64,000 nucleotides of DNA. Origin: Rhodobacter sp. (GTDB lineage: Bacteria > Pseudomonadota > Alphaproteobacteria > Rhodobacterales > Rhodobacteraceae). The stretch is from positions 1 to 64,000 of the forward strand of contig JADCEN010000022.1 of assembly GCA_020250175.1 (NCBI GenBank). Direction: 5' to 3'. The notes beneath the pieces were generated by a model that saw nothing but the letters and a program-made list of their open reading frames with translations, ran no database searches and was not told where the DNA came from. Below, in pieces: positions 54,408-61,882 of this stretch (its first letter is position 1; the number at the start of each line of letters is the position of its first letter). The translations under genes were made by a program, and so were the position numbers.

Positions 54408-54642
54408 TCTTCAGGTGAAAGCCGCACGATCTTTGCTGGGGTGGTCGCAACTTGATCTTGCCGCTGCATCGGGCGTGTCAGTACCGACGATTAAGCGCCT
54501 TGAAGCAGAAGGCGGTGATCTTGGCGGACGGGCCAGCACTGGCGATGCCATCCGCGCCGCCTTGGAACAGGCCGGGGTGATCTTTGTCGATCAGAACGGA
54601 GAAGGGCCTGGGGTCAGGCTGCGGCGGGGGGCGGGCGAATGA
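54385..54642 (+). CDS. XRE-family (Cro/CI-like) small regulator
   Basis: 85 residues, or 75 if the GTG at 54415 is the start. An HTH covers nearly the whole protein: QVKAARSLLGWSQLDLAAAS, GVSVPTIKRLEAEGGDLGG, then STGDAIRAALEQAGVIFVD. This short form is typical of phage and satellite lysogeny regulators. It overlaps the following membrane gene by 4 nt. The repeats immediately upstream are its likely binding sites. Confidence 0.85.
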   Translation: MSIPKVSILQVKAARSLLGWSQLDLAAASGVSVPTIKRLEAEGGDLGGRASTGDAIRAALEQAGVIFVDQNGEGPGVRLRRGAGE

Positions 54643-54860
54643 CGGCGGTCCACAATGAGAAAACAAAGCTGACGGCCAACTTTCTGAACGGGGTTGGCAT
54701 AGCGGTTTTTGCGGTGGGCGGTTTTTCTCCCCTGATAGCAAGTGTTTACGGAAGCACGGCCCCCACCTTCCTGCTTGTTCCGGCAAGCGTGATTTGCATT
54801 ATGTTCGCGCTTGCCATACATTTGCTGGCAAGACAGGTGTTGAAGAGGATGCTGCCATGA
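54639..54860 (+). CDS. small two-helix membrane protein
   Basis: 73 residues with hydrophobic segments at about 16-38 (FLNGVGIAVFAVGGFSPLIA) and 44-65 (FLLVPASVICIMFALAIHLL), then basic RQVLKRMLP. There is no signal peptide cleavage site. It is coupled to the XRE gene before it and to the 40-residue protein after it (ATGA overlaps). Possibly a superinfection-exclusion or anti-helper factor, but that is only a guess from context. Confidence 0.6.
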   Translation: MTAVHNEKTKLTANFLNGVGIAVFAVGGFSPLIASVYGSTAPTFLLVPASVICIMFALAIHLLARQVLKRMLP

Positions 54861-54979
54861 CCTTTGATCAAGTGCTTCCCTTCCTTGTCGCCCCGGTCGG
54901 GGGGCTGGCGCTTGCCCTGATCCTGCTTTGGATCGTTCGCCGGGACACCGCGCCGAACGATCACCCCCCGGCGGAGTGA
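54857..54979 (+). CDS. 40-residue single-helix membrane protein
   Basis: MTFDQVLPFLVAPVGGLALA, then LILLWIVRRDT and an acidic-proline tail. One membrane helix at residues 7-27 followed by RR gives a clear topology, with the C-terminus inside. It overlaps the previous stop by 4 nt. It may form a complex with the preceding two-helix protein. Confidence 0.55.
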   Translation: MTFDQVLPFLVAPVGGLALALILLWIVRRDTAPNDHPPAE

Positions 54980-55216
54980 CGCGGCGCAAGGCCCGCCCCG
55001 CTCAATCATGCCGGATATGGTGCGGTCGATGATGCCAGGGTCCGCCCGTTCCGCATCGCGGAATTGACGGGCCTCGTGGATTTCGTCGTACCGCAGGTTG
55101 ACATCGTTAACCTTGGGCTTCCCAAGGTTACTCTTGCCCCCGCCGTGGCCCGCTACCTCGCCCCGGTCCTGCGCCGCGTCATATTCTTCGGCAAGCCGCA
55201 TCTTGGCGCGGCACAT
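54980..55216 (-). pseudogene. remnant of a phage-type DNA-binding or partition-like protein
   Basis: Leftward reading from ATG 55216: AKMRLAEEYDAAQDRGEVAG, NDVNLRYDEIHEARQFRDAE, RADPGIIDRTISGMIERG. The last part has the helical pattern (IHEAR-x-x-RDAE-x-x-DPGI) of plasmid or phage ParB-like or adenine-modification accessory proteins. The frame continues antisense to the small membrane genes. The front is probably missing. The part from 55217 to 55328 is empty. Confidence 0.35.
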
Positions 55217-55328
55217 CGCTGGACAGCGGACTGAAAGACCGCCCCAGCCTCTCGCCGGGGCGGTCTATGTGCGCGCCGCGCCCGCCCCAATACGGGCCGC
55301 GCGCTTTCGGTGTTTGCCCACTGACCGA

Positions 55329-56465
55329 CTAACGGGGATGCATGGGAGAAAAGGAAAAACTCCCCGGCGCATCCTGCCTATTCTTCAAGCGTTCTGATCG
55401 CCCCCGCCCATGTTCACTGCCAGCAGGGCGGCATTCATTTGATCTGCCGACAGGCCCCAACTCTTTCGCCCTGCCCATCGCTTCAATGATCTGCGCCAGC
55501 GCGCGCGCCCTGCCGCCTGCATCGAACGCCTGCAGGGGCCTGATCACGTCCACCGTGACGGCGGTTCCCAGCTTTGCGGTCACCTCTTCGGCCAGCAGTT
55601 CGGCAATCGGTTGCAGCGTCCATGCCGCAAGCTGGCGCTGCGCTTCCCGCACCAAAGGACCTTGGGCATTATCCACAAGCCATCCCGGCAGGACGCCGAA
55701 CGCGGCGCAGATCGCGCCGCGTGCCGCCTGCCACGCTTCCACCGCCATCGACTTTTGCAGATCAGGCGAAAGCTGCTCCGGGCGCTGCCCGATCTGCGGA
55801 TTCATCCCCGCCGCCGTGGCCTGTGCCACACCTTCGACAATCAACGTTTGCCCGCGCCGCCCACGAAAGGCGCTGCGCATCTGCGCCATATCGTCTGCCG
55901 ACGAATCAGGCAAAGGCACGATCAGGCTGCCAAGGGGCGCATCCCGGAACGTATCCCGCAAGGCGGATTCGATCTCGTGCAGCATCTGACCCGTCAATGC
56001 CGCCCGCCGCAGGGGTGCCGTGCCGGTCCAGGGCGCAACCGGGTCTGATCCGATCCGAACGTGCAGCACCTCGGGCGCAAGGGCAGTGAAGCCCCGCCCA
56101 CCGCCCGCCTCGGGGATCGACAGGCGATAGGCGCGCGGCACACCGTCTGCGGTGCTTACTTCCCAGTCGGCGGCGGGAAGAATGCCCCGGTCGGTGATCA
56201 GCCCCACAAACTCGCCGCGCAGGGCCAGCGCCCGCGCCATGAGTGCCATTGTTCGCCGTGGCAACAGGTCGGTGCCCTGCACATCGGCAAGGGCAAAGGC
56301 CCCTTCCCAAAGCGAAACACAGGTCTGCGCCGTGCTTGTCAGTTCCCCGATGCCACTCACGCCCGCGATGTAAGACGCCCTCGCGGCCATAATCTGCGCC
56401 GTGTATCCCGTGCCATCGGCGCGCTTTTCAATCGGCTTGCGCCGGAATAAATCCAGAACGCCCAT
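55329..56465 (-). CDS. phage portal protein (HK97 type), frameshifted near the 3' end
   Basis: The open frame gives 378 residues. The start MGVLDLFRRKPIEKRADGTG and the central QTCVSLWEGAFALADV, GGRGFTALAPEVLHVRI and GAICAAFGVLPGWLVDNAQG identify an HK97-like portal, the dodecameric ring at the head vertex. Near the end the frame runs AKELGPVGRSNEC, while the next frame reads LSADQMNAALLAVNMGGGDQ, then NA and stop TGA at 55385-55387. One extra base in the C-run 55455-55458 explains this. The gene is last in the head operon, 1 nt after the protease. Confidence 0.85.
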   Translation of the reverse strand: MGVLDLFRRKPIEKRADGTGYTAQIMAARASYIAGVSGIGELTSTAQTCVSLWEGAFALADVQGTDLLPRRTMALMARALALRGEFVGLITDRGILPAADWEVSTADGVPRAYRLSIPEAGGGRGFTALAPEVLHVRIGSDPVAPWTGTAPLRRAALTGQMLHEIESALRDTFRDAPLGSLIVPLPDSSADDMAQMRSAFRGRRGQTLIVEGVAQATAAGMNPQIGQRPEQLSPDLQKSMAVEAWQAARGAICAAFGVLPGWLVDNAQGPLVREAQRQLAAWTLQPIAELLAEEVTAKLGTAVTVDVIRPLQAFDAGGRARALAQIIEAMGRAKELGPVGRSNECRPAGSEHGRGRSERLKNRQDAPGSFSFSPMHPR

Positions 56466-56466
56466 G

Positions 56467-57012
56467 TTATGCCCTCCATCTCTGCAGGACGCGGCGAAGG
56501 CCCGCGTCTGGCGATTCCCGGCCCCATGCCCGCGCCTCGATCTGTGCCTGCGGATAGGCCGGAACCGTGACTGCGCTCAATTCGTATAGGTTAGCTTTAT
56601 TGATCTTTCGCAGAAGCCCGTGGCCGCGCCGCTGCACCGTGTCACCGCCCGGTGGCACCCGGAAGCCCGGTGACAGGCCCCGGATCAGGCCGCTGGCATG
56701 TGCCGCCAGAAAGTCCCGCGACCATGTGGTATCCCCGGCAATTCGGGCTTCGATCACAAGCGCCGCGTCGGTGTCGGTCAAGGTCAGGGAACCGGCCCCG
56801 CGCGAGGCAAGGGGCCGGTCGTAATCATGACCGAAAAGCAGGTGAACATCCTCCCCCGACTCGATCCTTTTGCCAAAGGCACGGGGCGCGATAACCTCGG
56901 CCCGCCCTTCGGCCAGGGATGTTTCCGCGCCATAGGGAAAGCTGGCGCGAAGGCGGGTTTCCCCGCCCTCGGCCCGCAGTTCAAGACTGCCGAAGGTTGC
57001 GCCCCAGAGCAT
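56467..57012 (-). CDS. HK97-family prohead protease
   Basis: 181 residues. The fold is the phage serine protease of capsid maturation. VIAPRAFGKRIESGEDVHLL and FGHDYDRPLASRGAG hold the catalytic His62, and LIRGLSPGFRVPPGGDTV holds Ser114. YELSAVTVPAYPQAQIEAR closes the domain, as usual. It cleaves the delta domain of the capsid protein during maturation. It starts exactly at the capsid stop. Confidence 0.92.
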   Translation of the reverse strand: MLWGATFGSLELRAEGGETRLRASFPYGAETSLAEGRAEVIAPRAFGKRIESGEDVHLLFGHDYDRPLASRGAGSLTLTDTDAALVIEARIAGDTTWSRDFLAAHASGLIRGLSPGFRVPPGGDTVQRRGHGLLRKINKANLYELSAVTVPAYPQAQIEARAWGRESPDAGLRRVLQRWRA

Positions 57013-58266
57013 TCAGGCCACCGAAACGCCGGTCAGGATTTCAAGCTGCGCACCCCGCGCAACCGTCACGTCCGCCGTGGTCAGCGCAGTGAGCCGCAGC
57101 CCGCCCGATGCCGCATCGGAATAGGGGTCGCGGATCAAGTCCACCGCGCCCCAGGTGCCGACAAAGATCGGCGCAACGCCGCCCGCGTTGGTCGTCAGAA
57201 GCGCGCTCGTATTGTTGGCGGAAGGGGCTGCCAGCGCGTTCGCGGACATGGCGATGTTTTCAACCGGGACATTTGCCGTCATCCGGTCCCATTCGGAGAC
57301 TGCCGTTGACGTGATCAACGTGTTGTCCATTCGCCCATAGACTTCCGGCCGGATCAGCAGCCGCACCGCACCGGGTGCCCCCGCCGCATTGGCAATCATG
57401 AAGCGAACCACCGCCGCCCTGAATGCCGCCCATGTCGCACCGGCACCGACTGCCGTGGCGGTGATGCCATAGGTTGCCGGTGTCGTCATGACGCCAAGCG
57501 GTTCGCCGGATGCCCCGGCACCAAGGAAGATCGCGCGGTCCAGCGCCTGTTGCATGGCCCCGGCCATATCGCGCCGGATCGCATCCTCCAGCGCCGGGCC
57601 ACTCTGCAGCAGCGCGCGGCGGGAAACTGCCATCCTGATCCCCAGGGTGTTATTCGGGGTCATCGCCCGATCCGTGACCGCATAGGCGGTCGGCCCCGCT
57701 ACAGAACCGGCTTCCGTCGCGGCCCAGCCCGCCGAAACAGAGCTTGTCGTGACGGGATATTCGACAAGGCCGGAGTCGATGGAGATCATCTGCGCGCCCA
57801 TGCGGGCGGCAACGCTGTCCGGGAAAAGCCGGTCAATGATCGGCATGGTCAACATCGGATTCGGGGTGCCACTGGCAACCGTGTTGCGCCGTTCCAGTGC
57901 CATCAAGGGAACCGGCGTTCCGCGATAACCGCCACGGCTGCGCAGTTCGGTCACGACCTCGCCCGTCTGGCCCGACAGGCTGCGGCCTTCGTCAAGGTGC
58001 AAGGCCACCTGCCGCAACTCGAAAGCTGCAACCAAAGCATTCCACTCCTTACCGGCGCGGGTCTCCAGTTCGGCCCCGGCAGTGCGGCGCTCGCCATCCT
58101 CTGTAATCAGCGCCGCCCGGTAGCGGGTTTCGTTCTGCCGGTATTCCGAATCCAGCACCTCCATGCTGCGGATTTCGTCTGCCGTGGCGTCGGTCTTGCC
58201 GACAAGTCCCGCCAGCGCCTGCCGGATTTCGGACTGGCTACGGGTGATTTTCACGCTTTCAAGCAT
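57013..58266 (-). CDS. HK97-fold major capsid protein
   Basis: 417 residues. The first 100 residues are a helical scaffolding/delta domain (KITRSQSEIRQALAGLVGKT and onwards). The HK97 fold follows, with VPLMALERRNTVASGTPNPM, an E-loop region, EAGSVAGPTAYAVTDRAMTP and RMAVSRRALLQSGPALEDAI, QALDRAIFLGAGASGEPLGV, and the closing ADVTVARGAQLEILTGVSVA. The start at 58266 has GGAG upstream and overlaps the HNH stop by 8 nt. Together with portal and protease it builds the satellite's own procapsid. Confidence 0.93.
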   Translation of the reverse strand: MLESVKITRSQSEIRQALAGLVGKTDATADEIRSMEVLDSEYRQNETRYRAALITEDGERRTAGAELETRAGKEWNALVAAFELRQVALHLDEGRSLSGQTGEVVTELRSRGGYRGTPVPLMALERRNTVASGTPNPMLTMPIIDRLFPDSVAARMGAQMISIDSGLVEYPVTTSSVSAGWAATEAGSVAGPTAYAVTDRAMTPNNTLGIRMAVSRRALLQSGPALEDAIRRDMAGAMQQALDRAIFLGAGASGEPLGVMTTPATYGITATAVGAGATWAAFRAAVVRFMIANAAGAPGAVRLLIRPEVYGRMDNTLITSTAVSEWDRMTANVPVENIAMSANALAAPSANNTSALLTTNAGGVAPIFVGTWGAVDLIRDPYSDAASGGLRLTALTTADVTVARGAQLEILTGVSVA

Positions 58267-58615
58267 CTTTTTTCTCCATATGCCTAATTTCAATTCTGCC
58301 CCTGCGCATCATCGCAGAGACGCTATCGCGCCATTTCTGGCGTGCCTCGGAAACAAGGCCGCGCCCCATTTCCAGATTGGTTTTCCGGCTGTGACAGGGC
58401 GCGCACAGGCTTTGCAGGTTCGACAGATCATAGGCCGCGCCGGGGTGTGTCCTGACCGGGCGAATATGATCCACCTCGATCCGGACACCCCGAGCCCCGC
58501 ACTGGACACAGGCCCAGCCGTCGCGTTCCAGCACCGCATGGCGCAGCGCCAGCCATCGCGGCCCGCGCGTGACGTGCTTCGAAGCCCGCTTGAATTCACG
58601 ATCCGGCTTTTTCAT
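58259..58615 (-). CDS. HNH endonuclease of the packaging module
   Basis: 118 residues. The zinc ligands are Cys36/Cys39 in WACVQCGARG and Cys71/Cys74 in LQSLCAPCHSRKTN. The catalytic HNH motif is IEVDHIRPVRTH (His50) with Asn66 and His75. HNH proteins next to large terminases are needed with TerL for cos-site cutting in HK97-like phages. It overlaps the terminase stop by 4 nt and the capsid start by 8 nt. Confidence 0.93.
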   Translation of the reverse strand: MKKPDREFKRASKHVTRGPRWLALRHAVLERDGWACVQCGARGVRIEVDHIRPVRTHPGAAYDLSNLQSLCAPCHSRKTNLEMGRGLVSEARQKWRDSVSAMMRRGRIEIRHMEKKDA

Positions 58616-60123
58616 GCCCAGGCCATCCTTGCCTTGCGCCGGGGCCGCGCTGTGATCCTGGCACCTTCGGCCACGGCCAGCACCGTTGCCGCCACCGCGT
58701 CAATCCGGCCCTTGGACCGTGCCTTCGCAAGCTTCAGGTTGTTCGCCGGGTCTCGCAGACACACCGCGTCGGCAAAGGCGGATTGCAACAGCAGCGAAGG
58801 CTTGGACCGCACCATCCCGTCAAAGGCCGCGCGCCGGAACCTCTCAATATCCTCGCCGCCGTCCCGAAAGCCCATGCCGCGCCAGATCACGGGGCAGTTG
58901 ACGCCCGCTCGTTCCATCGCCTCGGAAAGTTCCGCTTGCTTGTATCGGTCGGCCACCAGCGCCGCGATGCTCTGCCCTTCGACATGCCGCAGAATGTCGG
59001 CAAGCCAAGCCGCGACAGGAACGGTATTCGCCCCCAGCGTCGTCAACTCGCCCCGCGCCTGCATCTGCGCATAGCGCCCAGACACACCATCTGCGGCCCC
59101 CCGGTCGGCAAGCGAAGGCTGCGCGGGAAAGGTGGCCCGCGCCTCCAGCCGCCCGGTTTCCGGCCAGTAGAAGGATGCAGTTGACATCGAAGCCGAACCG
59201 CCCAGATCGATCCCGATCACGACCGAACCGGCCCGGTCGGGAAGGTCTGCCACCTCGCAATTCAGCCATTCGTCAATCGTCAACAGAAGGTCGCGCGTCT
59301 CGCCTGAAACCCTCTCATTCCTGTTGTAAAGCCGGAAACTTGTCAGGGCCGAACCGCCTTGCGCGTGCGCCCGCCGTGCCTGCGCTTCCAGCCATTCAAG
59401 GCTTGCACCGATACCCGCCGCCGCGCCGGGGTTGGCAATCAGCAGCGACTCCCGGTCATCGACAGGCAAGCCGGGTGGGGGCCTGTGTTCCTGCACATAG
59501 GTTCCCGGCAAAGGGTCATCTATCCATCGGGAAAAGGGGTGCGTGTCATCCGCCGCCGAGGTGGAGATAATCAACGCCCGCCCGCCCCGCTTCCCAAGGC
59601 CGCTCAACAGGGCATGTTCCAACTCGTCGCCACGGTCCAAAGGCCAATGACCGCGCTCGTCCATCAAGACCAGCGTCGGGGCCGTTCCAAGTGCGCTCTT
59701 GCCATCCGCCGCAAGTGCCCGGATGAAATGCCCGCCCCCGTCGCCTTCGAACTCGATTTCCAGCCGGGGCGCGCGCCGGTAGATGATCTGCTCCTGCAGA
59801 TCATCGGGCAGTGAAGCCGCGAAGCCTGCCACGAACTGCCATGCAATCCGGGCCTGATCCCGCGTCCGTGCGGCCAGAAGGATTTCCCGCTTCGGCTGTC
59901 TGTCGATCACACCGATCAGCGATGCCAGCGCAAGGCCAGCCGACAGGGCCGTTTTCCCCGCGCCGCGCCCTACGGACGGGATCGCGGTATTCACGTCATC
60001 GGCCAGCGCGCCCCGGATAAAGTCCTTCTGAAACGGGGCCAGCTTCACCAGCTTGCCCGCGTGCGGCCCCTCTGGAATGCGAAGGGTCTGCATGAATTTG
60101 ATCGCCGCCTCAGCCGGTTTCAT
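58612..60123 (-). CDS. phage terminase large subunit
   Basis: 503 residues. The ATPase domain has Walker A VGRGAGKTALSAGLALA (52-68), Walker B LVLMDERGHW (Asp155/Glu156) and the coupling motif LIISTSAADDTHPFSR. The nuclease domain has acidic residues in VVIGIDLGGSASMST (Asp306) and near GRIDAVAATVLAVAEGA. Length and motifs fit the HK97/P27-type TerL. It packages DNA into the head. No protein resembling a small terminase was identified nearby, although one of the small upstream genes may serve. Confidence 0.94.
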   Translation of the reverse strand: MKPAEAAIKFMQTLRIPEGPHAGKLVKLAPFQKDFIRGALADDVNTAIPSVGRGAGKTALSAGLALASLIGVIDRQPKREILLAARTRDQARIAWQFVAGFAASLPDDLQEQIIYRRAPRLEIEFEGDGGGHFIRALAADGKSALGTAPTLVLMDERGHWPLDRGDELEHALLSGLGKRGGRALIISTSAADDTHPFSRWIDDPLPGTYVQEHRPPPGLPVDDRESLLIANPGAAAGIGASLEWLEAQARRAHAQGGSALTSFRLYNRNERVSGETRDLLLTIDEWLNCEVADLPDRAGSVVIGIDLGGSASMSTASFYWPETGRLEARATFPAQPSLADRGAADGVSGRYAQMQARGELTTLGANTVPVAAWLADILRHVEGQSIAALVADRYKQAELSEAMERAGVNCPVIWRGMGFRDGGEDIERFRRAAFDGMVRSKPSLLLQSAFADAVCLRDPANNLKLAKARSKGRIDAVAATVLAVAEGARITARPRRKARMAWA

Positions 60124-60204
60124 GGCTTCCCCCGCCCTGCGCGAAAAAGGAAAATCCCCACACCGGTACCACGGCTTCCGGGGTTTCCGGGCATTGGCAC
60201 CTTT

Positions 60205-60747
60205 TCACAGCGCCACCCTCCGGTAACGCGCCGCGATACGGGCTGCGGCAAGGCCAAGCCCTGACGCGCCCGCTTCGCTGCCCGCCGTGTTGAACAGGTG
60301 CACGGCCTGATCAAGGACCGCATGAGCAAGGTCAGCAGGCAATGCGTTGTGTGTGCTGCCATAGCCTGCGGTGTAGGTGAGCCGCAGGCGCGATGCCGGT
60401 TGTGTGTCTGGCCAGTGCAACCGGGGATAGCGCCCGCCTTCCAGCCAAAAGCCCGAGGTTATTGCGGTCGTCGTGCCGTCCAGTTCAATCGCTGCAATTG
60501 TTGCCGTGACATCGGGTGCCATTGGTCCAACGGGCAGATCGATGACCTGTCCGGGCCATTCGTCGGTCGTGCAGGTGATCGTCTGTGTCAGCAGGGCAAT
60601 GCCCGTGTATTCCTCGATCTCGCGTGCCGCCGCGTCCAGATAGATCAGCAGTTCCGGCAACATGCTTTCGTCAATTCGCGCATGGGTCAGCAGCTTGTCG
60701 GGGTCAACCGGCATGGCCGTGCTGATTTGCGTGCGAGTGTACTTCAT
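60205..60747 (-). CDS. phage head-tail connector (HK97 gp6-like)
   Basis: 180 residues. The gp6-like pattern is PDKLLTHARIDESMLPELLI, YLDAAAREIEEYTGIALLTQ, WPDTQPASRLRLTYTAGYGS and DLAHAVLDQAVHLFNTAGSE. The connector binds the portal and the tail-completion proteins. Its presence in a head-only module suggests that the satellite builds its own adapter for a helper phage tail. An 81-bp gap separates it from the terminase gene. Confidence 0.88.
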   Translation of the reverse strand: MKYTRTQISTAMPVDPDKLLTHARIDESMLPELLIYLDAAAREIEEYTGIALLTQTITCTTDEWPGQVIDLPVGPMAPDVTATIAAIELDGTTTAITSGFWLEGGRYPRLHWPDTQPASRLRLTYTAGYGSTHNALPADLAHAVLDQAVHLFNTAGSEAGASGLGLAAARIAARYRRVAL

Positions 60748-60787
60748 TCAGTGCGCCTCATATTAGGTCAGTATATCTTACCTATCG

Positions 60788-60913
60788 TCAAAGTCCATAG
60801 TCCGCCCCCGCTACTGTCCCCCCGATACACAGGGGACAGACCTTCACTTCCTCGATCCGTATCCACGCGATGCCCTGTATCGGGGGCCAGCCGCTTTCCC
60901 TCTGGCGTTTCAC
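60788..60913 (-). CDS. 41-residue protein with CPLC motif
   Basis: A short frame from GTG 60913 with AAGGG upstream. MKRQRESGWPPIQGIAWIRI, EEVKVCPLCIGG, ending ADYGL. CPLC could bind zinc with a partner. The composition (W, P, I rich) is protein-like, while the longer frame on the same strand (60768-60962) is not. Unknown function. It lies just before the connector in the leftward transcript. Confidence 0.4.
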   Translation of the reverse strand: MKRQRESGWPPIQGIAWIRIEEVKVCPLCIGGTVAGADYGL

Positions 60914-61000
60914 CAGACCCGCCCTTTGCAGCTATGCGCCGGTGCGGTCCCCGATCTGTCACCCTGCACTCTTCCGCAGGTTCACCAGCCGGTGGGTTCC

Positions 61001-61162
61001 TTAGTCGCGTTTCTGTACTGGCCCAGTAGGTTTCGGTTCCAGCACGGGGTGGGGTAATCCCCGGATCGTCATCGCCTGCACTTGGTGGCCGGTGTGCGGG
61101 CAGTACCGTAGCGACCGTTTTTCAAGGCAAGCTGCGCATGGGGAACGGTCGGGCCAAACCAT
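61001..61162 (-). CDS. 53-residue putative zinc-finger protein
   Basis: Starts MVWPDRSPCAACLEKRSL, then RYCPHTGHQVQAM. It has a CxxC pair (Cys9, Cys12) and Cys21/His23 as candidate zinc ligands. AAGGGGG lies upstream of the start, 17 nt after the preceding gene. Such small zinc proteins are frequent in phage and satellite early operons. No family assigned. Confidence 0.45.
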   Translation of the reverse strand: MVWPDRSPCAACLEKRSLRYCPHTGHQVQAMTIRGLPHPVLEPKPTGPVQKRD

Positions 61163-61178
61163 GCGCAGCCCCCTTGGG

Positions 61179-61388
61179 TCACTCGATCAGCGCGCCGCCA
61201 TCGTCGCGGCGGGTGAACAACTCGCTGACCATTCGCTGCATCAACGCCTGTTGCTTGGCGCTCGGTCGCCATCCGCGCCGCCGCGATTGCTTGACAATGC
61301 TTTCGGCGAAGGACTTGGCCCATTCGTTGGTCGCCAGCTTGGCAACGGTCGGCATGTGGTACAGAGCTTCTTCGATGGAACGGGTCAT
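61179..61388 (-). CDS. 69-residue basic helical protein
   Basis: TRSIEEALYHMPTVAKLATN, EWAKSFAESIVKQSRRRGWR, PSAKQQALMQRMVSELFTRR. Helical, basic, with a clear amphipathic pattern, and probably DNA-binding. It could act as a small terminase-like or recombination accessory protein, but this is not shown. The start ATG overlaps the preceding stop by 4 nt. Confidence 0.55.
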   Translation of the reverse strand: MTRSIEEALYHMPTVAKLATNEWAKSFAESIVKQSRRRGWRPSAKQQALMQRMVSELFTRRDDGGALIE

Positions 61389-61732
61389 TGCATCCGCCCC
61401 CCGACATGGGCCAGGAAGGCGGATTGATCTGCCGCAGACAGGCGCTCGAAAGATGCCAGGCAATACGCCTTAAGTTCGCTCACGCTGGCCCATTCCGCCC
61501 AGAAACGGGCCGAGGGCATGATGCCAAGGAACGGCGCGGGCGGCATCCGCTCGGAAAGCAGATCGGCCAGCGCCGCCTCCATCAAGATGCAGGCATCTGC
61601 CGGGTGGCATTCTGCGATTGCATCGCCCAAACGCCTTGCATTCTCGTGGCGGGTGCGGTATTCTTTGGACTTGAACGCTAGTTCATTGTTTTTCGCCCCG
61701 GTTGCGCCCGCCAGCGCTTCCGGGGTTTCCAT
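61385..61732 (-). CDS. 115-residue satellite protein, first in the head operon
   Basis: No known domain. NELAFKSKEYRTRHENARRL, then DAIAECHPADACILMEAALA and a C-terminal PSARFWAEWASVSELKAYCL with ASFERLSAADQSAFLAHVGG. Helical with three cysteines. The start at 61732 has GGGGGA upstream. The open frame extends into the serC region, but the earlier ATG lies beyond attR. It is the first recognised gene of the leftward operon from the attR end, so its promoter should lie at 61733-61882. Confidence 0.6.
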   Translation of the reverse strand: METPEALAGATGAKNNELAFKSKEYRTRHENARRLGDAIAECHPADACILMEAALADLLSERMPPAPFLGIMPSARFWAEWASVSELKAYCLASFERLSAADQSAFLAHVGGRMQ

Positions 61733-61882
61733 TTCCCCCGGAACGGACACAGAACATCCTGTGCCATATTTGTGCCAATTCTTGCCGCTCGTTCCCGTAA
61801 CGTTCTGCGCATCGCGGCATGATTCGTCACGGTAAGCGCCATTGATACTTGACGTTTTTTCGGGATTTCCATACGGGTAAGG

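Noticed and set aside
55329-60747. Reading the head genes as a Rhodobacter-type gene transfer agent
   Set aside because: Gene order differs, tail genes are missing, and an integrase with direct att repeats flanks the block, which GTAs lack.
60768-60962. 64-codon leftward frame over the small CPLC gene
   Set aside because: Gly/Arg/Asp-rich and low in hydrophobic residues. The overlapping 41-codon frame with GTG start and ribosome site looks more like protein.
61678-61842. 54-codon leftward frame (MALTVTNHAAMRRTLRERAA and on)
   Set aside because: It overlaps the better supported 115-residue gene start, has no clear ribosome site and is basic in a way typical of a shadow. It remains possible.
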